A DNA stretch of 7,951 nt from Desulfobulbaceae bacterium UBA2213 (GTDB taxonomy: Bacteria > Desulfobacterota > Desulfobulbia > Desulfobulbales > Desulfocapsaceae). This document shows, piece by piece, positions 1 through 6,891 of this stretch (the stretch's first letter is position 1; the number at the start of each line of letters is the position of its first letter). The stretch spans positions 4,829 to 12,779 of the forward strand of contig DCUN01000081.1 of assembly GCA_002327225.1 (NCBI GenBank), in the 5' to 3' direction. A program made the position numbers and the translations under genes. A model generated the notes under the pieces. The model was not told the DNA's origin. It did not search any database and saw only the letters and a program-made list of their open reading frames with translations.

Positions 1-53
1 TCGCGCATCACGGTCCAGAAGTAGAAAAGATGGTGGTAGTTGAGCCATTCCAA
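1..53 (-). CDS. LysR-family transcriptional regulator, NhaR-like (N-terminal fragment, runs off left edge)
   Basis: Read on the minus strand from a TTG codon at 53-51, the frame gives MEWLNYHHLFYFWTVMR and continues beyond base 1. The N-Y-x-H-L-x-Y-F-W pattern at the extreme N terminus is typical of NhaR-type LysR regulators, where it forms the first helix of the winged helix-turn-helix DNA-binding domain. No ATG is available: an in-frame stop (TAA) lies upstream and the only plausible start is TTG. A good ribosome binding site (GGAG, complement of 60-63) sits 6 bases before it, which fixes the start. In E. coli, NhaR senses sodium and activates the nhaA antiporter gene. Here the gene is divergent from a P-type cation ATPase, so control of that pump is a reasonable inference. 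Only 17 complete codons are visible, so the NhaR assignment rests on the N-terminal motif alone. Confidence 0.72.
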   Translation of the reverse strand, partial: MEWLNYHHLFYFWTVMR

Positions 54-82
54 GGGGGTCTCCGATTCGTTTATTTCGAACT

Positions 83-110
83 GTTATAATCATATTTTCT
101 AATTGTTCAA
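83..110 (-). promoter_or_regulatory. Candidate sigma-70 promoter for the NhaR-like gene
   Basis: On the minus strand, TTGAAC (110-105) and TATAAC (88-83) are separated by 16 bases, matching the -35 consensus at 4 of 6 positions and the -10 at 5 of 6. Transcription would start near 76, leaving a leader of about 23 bases containing the GGAG ribosome binding site. The -35 box overlaps the candidate -35 of the opposing pump promoter, as is common for LysR regulators with divergent targets. The call is from motif reading only. Confidence 0.45.
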
Positions 111-131
111 ACTATTTTCCTGCGGTATCTT
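103..131 (+). promoter_or_regulatory. Candidate promoter for the P-type ATPase gene
   Basis: TTGTTC (103-108) and TATCTT (126-131) are 17 bases apart. The -35 box is weak (3 of 6) and the -10 fair (4 of 6), as expected for a promoter that needs an activator. TTCGAAC (75-81) and GTTCAAA (105-111) form an imperfect inverted repeat that could be part of a LysR binding site, but this is speculative. The implied leader is about 60 bases long. Confidence 0.3.
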
Positions 132-199
132 ATATGCGGGGAAACAAATCAGGCCGGCCGGGATATCGGACCCGACCGTAGCAATAGAGAGGAGAGACC

Positions 200-2917
200 A
201 TGGAAGATGTGAATTTGATCGCCCGCCACTGGCACCACCTGCCCATCGACGAAGTTGCGGAGCTGCTGGAGTCGGACCGGGAGCGGGGGCTTGACCGGTT
301 CGAGGTCGAGCACCGGCTGGAAGCGTTCGGCCCCAATGCCATCACTGCCCAGAAAGGACAGGGGCCGTTGATCCGGTTTCTGCTCCAGTTCCATCAGCCC
401 CTGATCTATATCCTCATCGTTTCCGGCCTGGTCACCGCAGTTCTTGGGGAGTGGGTGGATTCCGGGGTCATCTTCGGGGTGGTGCTGGTCAACGCTGTTA
501 TCGGCTACCTCCAGGAGGCCAAGGCGGTCAATGCCCTGGCAGCCCTGGCCCGGACCATGACCACCGAGGCCACGGTCCTGCGGCAGGGGGAGAAACGGCG
601 CATACCGGCCACGGAACTGGTGGTGGGCGACATCGTTTTCCTGCAAAGCGGCGACAAGGTTCCTGCGGATATGCGGCTGTTTCAGGTGCGTGACCTGCAG
701 ATCGCCGAAGCCGCCCTTACCGGCGAGTCGGCGCCCGTGGCCAAGGACCATGGGCTCCATGGCCGCGACACAGTTCTGGCCGACCGGCGGAACATGGCCT
801 ATGCCTCGACCCTGGTCACCTACGGTCAGGGCTGGGGCATTGTCACGGCCACCGGGGATGCAACCGAGGTGGGGCGCATCTCCCAGCTGATCTCGGCGGC
901 CGAGGCGCTGGCCACTCCGCTCACCCGCAAGATCAGCGAGTTCAGCAACGTTCTGCTCTACGTGATCCTCGGTCTGGCCGGGCTGACCATTGCTGTCGGA
1001 CTTCTGCGGGGCCAGACCTTTTTCGAGGTGTTCATGGCGGCGGTAGCCCTGGCGGTCGGCGCCATTCCCGAAGGGTTGCCCGCCGCAGTTACCATCACCC
1101 TGGCCATCGGAGTTTCGCGCATGGCCCAAAAACGGGCCATCATCCGCAAGCTGCCGGCTGTGGAGACACTCGGCTCCACCACGGTAATCTGTACCGACAA
1201 AACCGGCACCCTCACCGAAAACCAGATGACCGTGCAGGAGATCGTGGTCGGCGGCCTGGTGTACACGGTGAGCGGCACCGGCTACAATCCCATGCAGGGC
1301 AGGATTGACGGGCCGGCGGCGGCCTCCGGAACCACCACCTCGCCGGCCCTGCTGGAATGCCTGCGGGCCGGGCTTCTCTGTAACGACAGCCGGCTTGGCG
1401 AAGAGGACGGGCTCTGGCAGGTGCATGGCGACCCCACCGAGGGGGCGCTGCTGACCTCGGCCCGCAAGGGCGGACTCGGCCAGGAAACGCTGGCCGCAAG
1501 TGCCCGTCTGGACACGGTGCCCTTTGAATCGGAACACCAGTATATGGCCAGCCTGCACGATAGTGGCCTTGGCGCACCCAGGCTGGTCTACCTCAAGGGC
1601 GCGGTAGAGGCTCTTCTGGCCAGATGCACAAGCCAGCTTGACGCGCTGGGCAACCCGGTTCCCCTGGTCGTTGTCGAGATCCAGGCTGCGGTGGAGTCCA
1701 TGGCCGCCAAGGGGCTGCGGGTGCTGGCCATGGCCCGCAAGGAGATGGAGCCGAAAACAGCCTCCATCCACCATGGTGATCTGACCACGGGGCTGGTCTT
1801 TCTCGGCCTGCAGGGGATGATCGACCCGCCGCGGCCGGAAGCGGTTGCCGCGGTCAAGATCTGCCAGGCCGCCGGTATTCGGGTCAAGATGATCACTGGG
1901 GATCATCCTGTGACAGCGGCGGCCATTGCCAGGAAGGTCGGGCTCTACAATCTGGGCTCGGCCCATATCGTCCCTGTGCTCACCGGCGCGGAGCTTGAAA
2001 AATTATCCGACAGCGAATTCATTGACCGGGCCGAAGACACCGTGGTCTTTGCCAGGGCGACCCCGGAGCAGAAGCTCCGTCTGGTGGAGGCCCTTCAGGT
2101 CAGGGGGCATGTCGTGGCCATGACCGGCGACGGGGTAAACGATGCCCCGGCCCTGAAACGGGCAGATATCGGTGTGGCGATGGGCATTACCGGCACCGAG
2201 GTGGCCAAGGAAGCAGCGGACATGATCCTCACCGATGACAATTTCAGCTCCATCGAGGCGGCGGTAGAAGAGGGGCGGGGCGTCTTCGACAACCTGACCA
2301 AGTTTATTGCCTGGACCCTGCCCACCAATCTTGGTGAAGGGTTGGTCATCCTTACCGCCATTTTTCTTGGCGTCACCCTGCCCATCCTGCCGGTACAGAT
2401 CCTGTGGATCAACATGACTACCGCCGGGTTTCTCGGCCTGGCCCTGGCCTTTGAACCCAAGGAGCCAGGCATCATGCTGCGGCCGCCCAGGCAGCCCAAT
2501 GCGCCGATCCTTACCAACACTATTATCTTCCGGATCACCCTGGTGAGCCTGCTGATGCTGGCTGCGGCCTTCGGGCTCTTTTCCTGGGAACTGTCGGTCG
2601 GCGCCACTCTTGCCGAGGCACGCACCGCAGCTGTCAATGCCTTTGTCATGGTCGAGCTGTTCTACCTGTTCAACTGCCGCTCCTTGGAAAAATCAATTTT
2701 CCGGCTCGGCTTTTTTTCAAACCCCTGGGTACTTGCCGGCGCTGTCACCATGATCCTGCTGCAGGTTGCCTATACCTATCTGCCGGTGATGAACCGGTTG
2801 TTCCAGAGCGCGCCCATTGATCTTGGCGTCTGGGGCCGGACTGCGGCGGCAGGGTTGGTGGTCTTTGTGATTATTGAGATCGAAAAATGGTTTTGGAAAA
2901 AAACAGGTAAAAGTTAA
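200..2917 (+). CDS. P-type cation-transporting ATPase (P2/Ca2+-ATPase-like)
   Basis: An ATP-driven inner-membrane cation pump of 905 residues, the usual length for bacterial P2-type ATPases. In order it shows: an N-terminal cation-ATPase domain (about 6-75); M1 and M2 (about 56-105); the actuator loop TGES (174-177); M3 and M4 with the IPEGLP ion-binding kink (Glu291); the phosphorylation motif DKTGT (Asp333); a nucleotide-binding domain with DPTEGA (411-416) and KGA (Lys466); TGDHPVTA (566-573); the hinge TGDGVNDAP (642-650); and M5-M10 in the last 200 residues. Aligned by eye with SERCA, ion-binding positions Glu309, Asn768, Glu771, Asn796 and Glu908 correspond to Glu291, Asn710, Glu713, Asn738 and Glu819, but SERCA Asp800 is Ala742. 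The ATG at 200 has GGAG at 191-194, 5 bases upstream. Ca2+, Na+ or another cation is possible; the divergent NhaR-like regulator leans towards a sodium link, by inference only. The gene is GC-rich compared with the rest of the window and appears to be transcribed alone. Confidence 0.93.
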   Translation: MEDVNLIARHWHHLPIDEVAELLESDRERGLDRFEVEHRLEAFGPNAITAQKGQGPLIRFLLQFHQPLIYILIVSGLVTAVLGEWVDSGVIFGVVLVNAVIGYLQEAKAVNALAALARTMTTEATVLRQGEKRRIPATELVVGDIVFLQSGDKVPADMRLFQVRDLQIAEAALTGESAPVAKDHGLHGRDTVLADRRNMAYASTLVTYGQGWGIVTATGDATEVGRISQLISAAEALATPLTRKISEFSNVLLYVILGLAGLTIAVGLLRGQTFFEVFMAAVALAVGAIPEGLPAAVTITLAIGVSRMAQKRAIIRKLPAVETLGSTTVICTDKTGTLTENQMTVQEIVVGGLVYTVSGTGYNPMQGRIDGPAAASGTTTSPALLECLRAGLLCNDSRLGEEDGLWQVHGDPTEGALLTSARKGGLGQETLAASARLDTVPFESEHQYMASLHDSGLGAPRLVYLKGAVEALLARCTSQLDALGNPVPLVVVEIQAAVESMAAKGLRVLAMARKEMEPKTASIHHGDLTTGLVFLGLQGMIDPPRPEAVAAVKICQAAGIRVKMITGDHPVTAAAIARKVGLYNLGSAHIVPVLTGAELEKLSDSEFIDRAEDTVVFARATPEQKLRLVEALQVRGHVVAMTGDGVNDAPALKRADIGVAMGITGTEVAKEAADMILTDDNFSSIEAAVEEGRGVFDNLTKFIAWTLPTNLGEGLVILTAIFLGVTLPILPVQILWINMTTAGFLGLALAFEPKEPGIMLRPPRQPNAPILTNTIIFRITLVSLLMLAAAFGLFSWELSVGATLAEARTAAVNAFVMVELFYLFNCRSLEKSIFRLGFFSNPWVLAGAVTMILLQVAYTYLPVMNRLFQSAPIDLGVWGRTAAAGLVVFVIIEIEKWFWKKTGKS

Positions 2918-2956
2918 CCCGAATGTTTCATAAAAATCACGTAAGCCGCTGTAAAA

Positions 2957-3032
2957 AAATAACATGGCCGTCTTAAAATCCGGAGCGGCATAAGGATCCG
3001 TAACGAAATCGATATAAATGGCCATGTTATTT
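2957..3032. repeat. 13-bp perfect inverted repeat with an alternative overlapping hairpin
   Basis: AAATAACATGGCC (2957-2969) is matched exactly by its reverse complement GGCCATGTTATTT (3020-3032), extendable by a G-U and one more pair, with a loop of about 46 bases. A competing hairpin pairs CCGTAACGAAAT (2998-3009) with ATTTCGTAACGG (3029-3040), with one mismatch and a 19-base loop. The two 3' arms overlap at 3029-3032, so both cannot form fully at once. A further 6-bp stem (GCCGCT 2945-2950 with AGCGGC 2984-2989) lies in the same stretch. It could be a remnant of a small non-autonomous element or a structured 3' UTR; its role is unknown. Confidence 0.6.
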
Positions 3033-3060
3033 CGTAACGGCTCCTAACTATCCACCATAC

Positions 3061-3098
3061 TGAAGCAGGTCGGGTTTTAACCCGATGACATAGCTTCA
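3061..3098. repeat. Nested hairpin (6-bp outer stem, 7-bp inner stem)
   Basis: The inner stem TCGGGTT (3070-3076) pairs with AACCCGA (3079-3085) around a two-base loop. The outer stem TGAAGC (3061-3066) pairs with GCTTCA (3093-3098). The two stems are nested with short internal loops. There is no T-tract on either side. It could act as a transcript 3'-end structure for the pump gene or be part of a larger repeat element that continues into the REP-like pair to its right. Confidence 0.5.
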
Positions 3099-3103
3099 TG
3101 GCC

Positions 3104-3190
3104 AGTCCAGTATCGCCTGCAGGGGCTGGCTCCTACGGCGGCTGGCGTTATCCCTAGAATTGTGGGAGCCAGCCCACCTGGCGAATCTTG
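3104..3190. repeat. Head-to-head pair of REP-like palindromic units (BIME-like)
   Basis: GGGCTGGCTCCTAC (3123-3136) and GTGGGAGCCAGCCC (3162-3175) are reverse complements over 14 positions with one G-U wobble, separated by 25 bases. Read outward from the centre, each arm begins with a GTRG tetranucleotide (GTGG at 3162 on plus, GTAG at 3136 on minus), continues GAGCCAGCCC, and a few bases later has GGCGA. The right unit also folds on itself, GCCAG (3168-3172) with CTGGC (3178-3182). A GTRG head before a small palindrome is the known signature of REP sequences mobilised by RAYT transposases, and inverted pairs form BIMEs. No RAYT gene lies in the window. That the sequence is repeated elsewhere in the genome is inferred and cannot be seen here. 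Confidence 0.55.
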
Positions 3191-3260
3191 CCATTGAATA
3201 AGTAGGCCTGTTTTCATCCATCCCTGGAGTGAGCTTGTCAAAGGGGTTTTGCAAAAAATC

Positions 3261-5903
3261 TCATGATTCAATAACGTTCTTCAGGGCCAGGGCCAAGCTG
3301 GTCATGGTGTATGGTTTTTGCAGGAAATCATTGACCCCAAGCCCCAGAATTTCCTCTATCCTGTCATCCTGCCAGAATCCGGAAACAAGCAGTACCTTCA
3401 CCTCAGGATTGATCTTCTTCATCTCAATAAAGGCCTCCCGGCCCGACATGACCGGCATGGCCATATCGAGCAGAACCGCCTTGATGCCGGCCTGATGCTG
3501 CTGATACTTCTCCACTCCCTCCTTGCCATTTTCCGCTTTCATCACCGTATATCCCACGGTCTCCAGGATATTTTCCGCCATACCCCTGACATTTGCATCA
3601 TCATCCACCACCAGAACAAGCCCCCCTTCACGGCAGACGGCCAAGGTGTCACCAACAGGAGCAACATCCACCACACCGTCACGCTGCAGTAAAGGCAGAT
3701 AGACACTAAAGGTGGAGCCATACCCTGGCTCCGAATAGACATCAAGAAATCCCTGCTGTTGCGTGACGATATTAGAGACCATGGCCAAACCAAGGCCGGT
3801 GCCCTTCCCCTGTTCCTTGGTGGTAAAAAAAGGATCAAAGATTCTGGCAGCCGTCCTGGCCTCCATGCCAATTCCGGTATCGCTGACCGACACCTTCCAA
3901 TAGGCGCTGGCCGTGGCTTCAGGATGTCTTAGCTGAAAAAGCTGATCAACCTCAACCTTGTCAACACCAATGGTCAAGGTGCCGCCCCAGGCGCCATCTC
4001 CCCGCATGATCGTCATGGCGTGAATACCATTAATGCAGAGGTTAAGAAGCACCTGTTCTATTTCCGTGGCATCGGCCAGCACATAGGCCGGGCACTCTGC
4101 CGGATGCACGACCACCTGCACCGATTTGTCAAAGGTGTTTTCTCCAAGTTTCCGCACATGCTTCACCGAGAGATTCAGATCAACCGGCACCAGATCAATC
4201 TGGCGGCGGCGGGACAGGGTGAGCAACTGCCGCACCATATCGACTGCCCGCTGTCCTGCTGATTCCATGCGTTCCAGATATTTAAAAATCTCTGGAACAG
4301 GAAGGGCCTGAGGAGTGCGAAGCCGGTACTGGAGTAACGATAGATTTCCCAGAATCGCCGCCAGGACATTGTTGAAATCATGGGCCAGCCCTCCCGCCAG
4401 GGTGCCGACAGACTCCATCTTCTGGGCCTGACGCAATTGCTGCTCCTTGATCTCAAGTTCGGTGATGTCATCAAGACGAATGGCAAGCCCATTCACCCCA
4501 TTGGCAATCAGGGGAAAAAAAGTCACGTTGTAAAAATGCTCGTCATCCTGCCGCACCTGTTCCCGATGGAGCGTTACCGGACTGTGTTGATAGGTTATGG
4601 TATCAACCTGCTGTGAATATTTACTGAAAAACGGGGCAATATCATAAATCTTTCTGCCAATCGCGTCGCGAGACGCAATACCGGTAAGCCTGCAGGCCGC
4701 ACTATTCCACTGGGTAACCATGGAATACGCGTCGAGCGCAACCAGCATGGAAGGCATGGAATCTATGATATTATTGAGGTAATTGCGCATGCGGACAATT
4801 TCCTTTTCCGCCTTTTTCTGGGCGCTGATATCCCTGACAAGCCCTTCATACTTGACAATGCCGCCATCCTCTCCCTTGATCGCGTGACAGGTCAGAGAGA
4901 CGATAACCGGAGAACTGTCGTTTTTTATCAGGGACAGCTCATAATCCTTAACAAATCCACTTTTCGCTATCTGCTCCTCAAACTGGACGAAGGTCTCTTC
5001 ATTTTCAAAGACATTGGCAAACAGGTTCTGGTTAAGCAGTATCTCTCTGGAGGCAGCGCTGAGTATTGTGATAAAGGCAGGGTTGACATCCAGCAGCTGT
5101 CCTTTTCCATCGGCCACAAAGATGCCTTCGATGGCCCGTTCAAACAGAAGCCGGAATTTTCTCTCAGAGTTCAGCAGCTCCAGTTCACGAGCGGCAATGG
5201 CGCTGGCCATTACCTTCAGGGCATGGCCAAGCCTGTCCAGTTCCAGCACCCACCGGACCTGGGGGATTGGCACGTGAAAATTCCCCCGGCTGATGCTGTC
5301 AGCGGCAGCCATGAACCTCTGAACCGGAGCGGTCAGATATCCTGCCAGAAAATAGCCGATAGCAACGGCAAGCAGCCAGAAACACAAACCAACGATCACC
5401 CCATTTCTCTGGATCTCCCGCAGATGGGACAAAATGTCCCGCATGGAGAGAAAGACCCGTGTTTTGCCAAGTTCAGTCTTGCCAGCAACAATGGGCGCGG
5501 TGACAATAACATGGGTCTGGTCGGTATCAAAACAAACGCTGATACCCCTGTCATTGATACCACACTTGCCGCCAACCTCTTTCTCCATAAGGGAGCCAAG
5601 AAGCTTCACCTCAGAGGCGGCCAGAATGACCCCATGATTATCACTGATCTGGATCGCCTCCACCTCGCCCATGGAAGTAAAGTCCTGAACAAACTGCTGT
5701 AAAGGGGCATAATTTTCCGTGATCAGATCGTCGGCCACCGAAAAGGCAATGTTCACGGTGTTAGCCTGGCCATGGAAGACAAGATGATCAATGGCGAAAC
5801 TCTTAAAACGGCTGCTATAGAAAGCAATAATCGCCGCAGTCAGCAACAGAGGGATCAGGGTGCAGCAGGCAATGAGATGGGTACGCAAACGGAAAGCAAT
5901 CAT
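3261..5903 (-). CDS. Membrane-bound hybrid sensor histidine kinase with PAS domains and C-terminal receiver
   Basis: An 880-residue sensor kinase. TM1 (about 11-29) and TM2 (about 168-190) flank a periplasmic sensor region of about 135 residues. A HAMP linker follows (about 190-242), then two PAS domains (about 246-360 and 372-485). The dimerisation/phosphoacceptor domain carries GGLAHDFNN with His508. The ATPase domain has the N-box (Asn621, Asn625), DTGIGM (675-680), FDPFFTT (689-695) and GKGTGLGLAM (699-708). A C-terminal receiver (about 762-880) has acidic Asp767-769, phosphoacceptor Asp813, Ser841 and Lys863. All catalytic residues look intact. There is no HPt or DNA-binding domain, so phosphate must pass to another protein or the receiver must regulate the kinase itself. 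The ATG at 5903 overlaps the stop of the upstream binding-protein gene (ATGA), with AGGA just before it, so the two are translationally coupled. The likely input is the PhnD-like protein and/or a ligand of the periplasmic domain; PAS domains may add a cytoplasmic signal. Confidence 0.93.
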   Translation of the reverse strand: MIAFRLRTHLIACCTLIPLLLTAAIIAFYSSRFKSFAIDHLVFHGQANTVNIAFSVADDLITENYAPLQQFVQDFTSMGEVEAIQISDNHGVILAASEVKLLGSLMEKEVGGKCGINDRGISVCFDTDQTHVIVTAPIVAGKTELGKTRVFLSMRDILSHLREIQRNGVIVGLCFWLLAVAIGYFLAGYLTAPVQRFMAAADSISRGNFHVPIPQVRWVLELDRLGHALKVMASAIAARELELLNSERKFRLLFERAIEGIFVADGKGQLLDVNPAFITILSAASREILLNQNLFANVFENEETFVQFEEQIAKSGFVKDYELSLIKNDSSPVIVSLTCHAIKGEDGGIVKYEGLVRDISAQKKAEKEIVRMRNYLNNIIDSMPSMLVALDAYSMVTQWNSAACRLTGIASRDAIGRKIYDIAPFFSKYSQQVDTITYQHSPVTLHREQVRQDDEHFYNVTFFPLIANGVNGLAIRLDDITELEIKEQQLRQAQKMESVGTLAGGLAHDFNNVLAAILGNLSLLQYRLRTPQALPVPEIFKYLERMESAGQRAVDMVRQLLTLSRRRQIDLVPVDLNLSVKHVRKLGENTFDKSVQVVVHPAECPAYVLADATEIEQVLLNLCINGIHAMTIMRGDGAWGGTLTIGVDKVEVDQLFQLRHPEATASAYWKVSVSDTGIGMEARTAARIFDPFFTTKEQGKGTGLGLAMVSNIVTQQQGFLDVYSEPGYGSTFSVYLPLLQRDGVVDVAPVGDTLAVCREGGLVLVVDDDANVRGMAENILETVGYTVMKAENGKEGVEKYQQHQAGIKAVLLDMAMPVMSGREAFIEMKKINPEVKVLLVSGFWQDDRIEEILGLGVNDFLQKPYTMTSLALALKNVIES

Positions 5904-6772
5904 GGTTTCCTGAAATAATCTGTGTCTTTAATCTGTTCATAAAAACCAGCATAATCAACATCCGTGGCAACAACGATTTTTTTTACCTGCATGTTGTTCA
6001 GGATCCCAAGCTCCTCTGGTCTGTCCGGAGAAAGAGCGGTGAGCGCCTCTTGAATGGCGGCGATGGTAGATGTATCCATGCTGTTTTTCACAATAAATGG
6101 ATGGTGGGGAATCTCAGGTGAACGGGCAATGACCCTGACCTGATCCCGAATTCCGGCAAAGGCGGGATGATCAAGGGCGTCAAGCCTGAGCAGACCGGCA
6201 GCGAACTTTCTGTTGATGACCCCATACAGAATGGTGTCCGTTTTGCCGAGAAACTGGAACGCTACGTCCTCGCCTGGATTGAGCCCCTTTTCTGCAAGCT
6301 GGGAGAGGATAAAGTGGTAACCGGCATAGGAATAGTCGCCAATGGCGGCCACCCTCTTCCCTTTAAGCTGTTCAAGGGTCTTAATTTCACTGTCCTGGCG
6401 GACAACGGCCCCGCCATAAAAAAAGGAATCCCCTTTGGCGATCACCTTATATCCAGCGGGGCGCAATTTAAAATATAACGTACAAGAGGAAAGCAGGAGA
6501 TCATAGTCCCCGTTTCTGGCCTTTTCCAGAAAGATCTTATCATCCGGTGCCGACAAAAGTGTTATTTTTCTACCAAGTTTTCTTTCAAGAAGAGCGGCCA
6601 GAGGGCCATACGTCTCGACAATAGTTTTAGGAGATGTACTGGGAAAGACCCCGAATCTGATGACATCTGAACCAGGCTTCTCCTCTGCCTGACAAGGCCT
6701 GGGAACATTCATGAAAAAAAGAGCAAATAACACCCAGAAAACACCTGTGAACCGCCAAGACAGTGCGCACAT
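5900..6772 (-). CDS. PhnD-like periplasmic substrate-binding protein, likely sensor partner of the hybrid kinase
   Basis: A 290-residue exported protein of the PhnD/SsuA/transferrin-like binding fold. The N terminus has a signal peptide: a short start with Arg7, a hydrophobic core (about 10-22) and a probable cleavage site after CQA (27-29). The mature part shows family patterns: RFGVFPSTSPKT (39-50) on the first strand, GPLAALLERKLG (56-67), TLEQLKGKRVA (132-142) before the second lobe, GKTDTILYGVINRKF (176-190) and RVIARSPEIPHHPFIVK (213-229). PhnD proteins normally serve phosphonate or phosphite ABC transporters, but no permease or ATPase gene is adjacent. Instead the stop codon overlaps the start of the kinase gene by 4 bases, so a signalling role, comparable to LuxP with LuxQ, is inferred. 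The ligand is unknown. The start at 6772 has GGAG (complement of 6779-6782) 6 bases upstream. This is the first gene of the operon. Confidence 0.87.
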   Translation of the reverse strand: MCALSWRFTGVFWVLFALFFMNVPRPCQAEEKPGSDVIRFGVFPSTSPKTIVETYGPLAALLERKLGRKITLLSAPDDKIFLEKARNGDYDLLLSSCTLYFKLRPAGYKVIAKGDSFFYGGAVVRQDSEIKTLEQLKGKRVAAIGDYSYAGYHFILSQLAEKGLNPGEDVAFQFLGKTDTILYGVINRKFAAGLLRLDALDHPAFAGIRDQVRVIARSPEIPHHPFIVKNSMDTSTIAAIQEALTALSPDRPEELGILNNMQVKKIVVATDVDYAGFYEQIKDTDYFRKP

Positions 6773-6891
6773 TCCTCTCTCCTTTTTTCAGATTGCAGGC
6801 TTGACACTCTTTCTCAATAAAAGATGCACGTTTTTCATGGTATTTGTGGACAGGCCCTCACTTAACAAATCGCCTAAACATTGAATCTTAT

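Larger units (their letters stand above)
2918..3260. other. Non-coding gap between convergent genes, rich in inverted repeats
   Basis: The 343 bases between the stop codons of the pump gene and the hybrid kinase gene hold no convincing gene; the short frames across it have no ribosome binding site or recognisable protein pattern. The gap contains at least three separate inverted-repeat structures, listed individually. I see no hairpin followed by a clean T-tract, so neither convergent gene has an obvious classical intrinsic terminator here. The hairpins may still protect or end the mRNAs. Confidence 0.7.

Noticed and set aside
149..1966. 605-codon open frame on the minus strand opposite the P-type ATPase gene
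   Set aside because: It is antisense to a gene with every P-type motif. Its translation is low-complexity (rich in Gly, Gln, His, Arg and Pro) with no domain pattern, as expected for a GC-rich antisense shadow.
2095..2649. 184-codon open frame on the minus strand
   Set aside because: It is antisense to the hinge motif and M5-M7 of the pump; the serine- and arginine-rich translation resembles no protein family.
3123..3175. The 14-bp inverted repeat as a rho-independent terminator or CRISPR repeat
   Set aside because: The loop is too long (25 bases) and no T-tract follows on either strand. There are only two inverted copies, not a direct-repeat array with spacers.
2914..3271. Short minus-strand frames in the convergent gap (2914-3099 and 3077-3271)
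   Set aside because: They run through the inverted repeats, lack ribosome binding sites and overlap the ends of real genes.
4884..5702. 272-codon open frame on the plus strand opposite the hybrid kinase
   Set aside because: It lies antisense to the conserved HAMP/PAS and sensor region, has no ribosome binding site or recognisable domain, and is explained by codon bias of the real gene.
5900..6772. Binding protein as part of a phosphonate ABC transporter operon
   Set aside because: No permease or ATPase gene is adjacent; the only co-transcribed gene is the sensor kinase.
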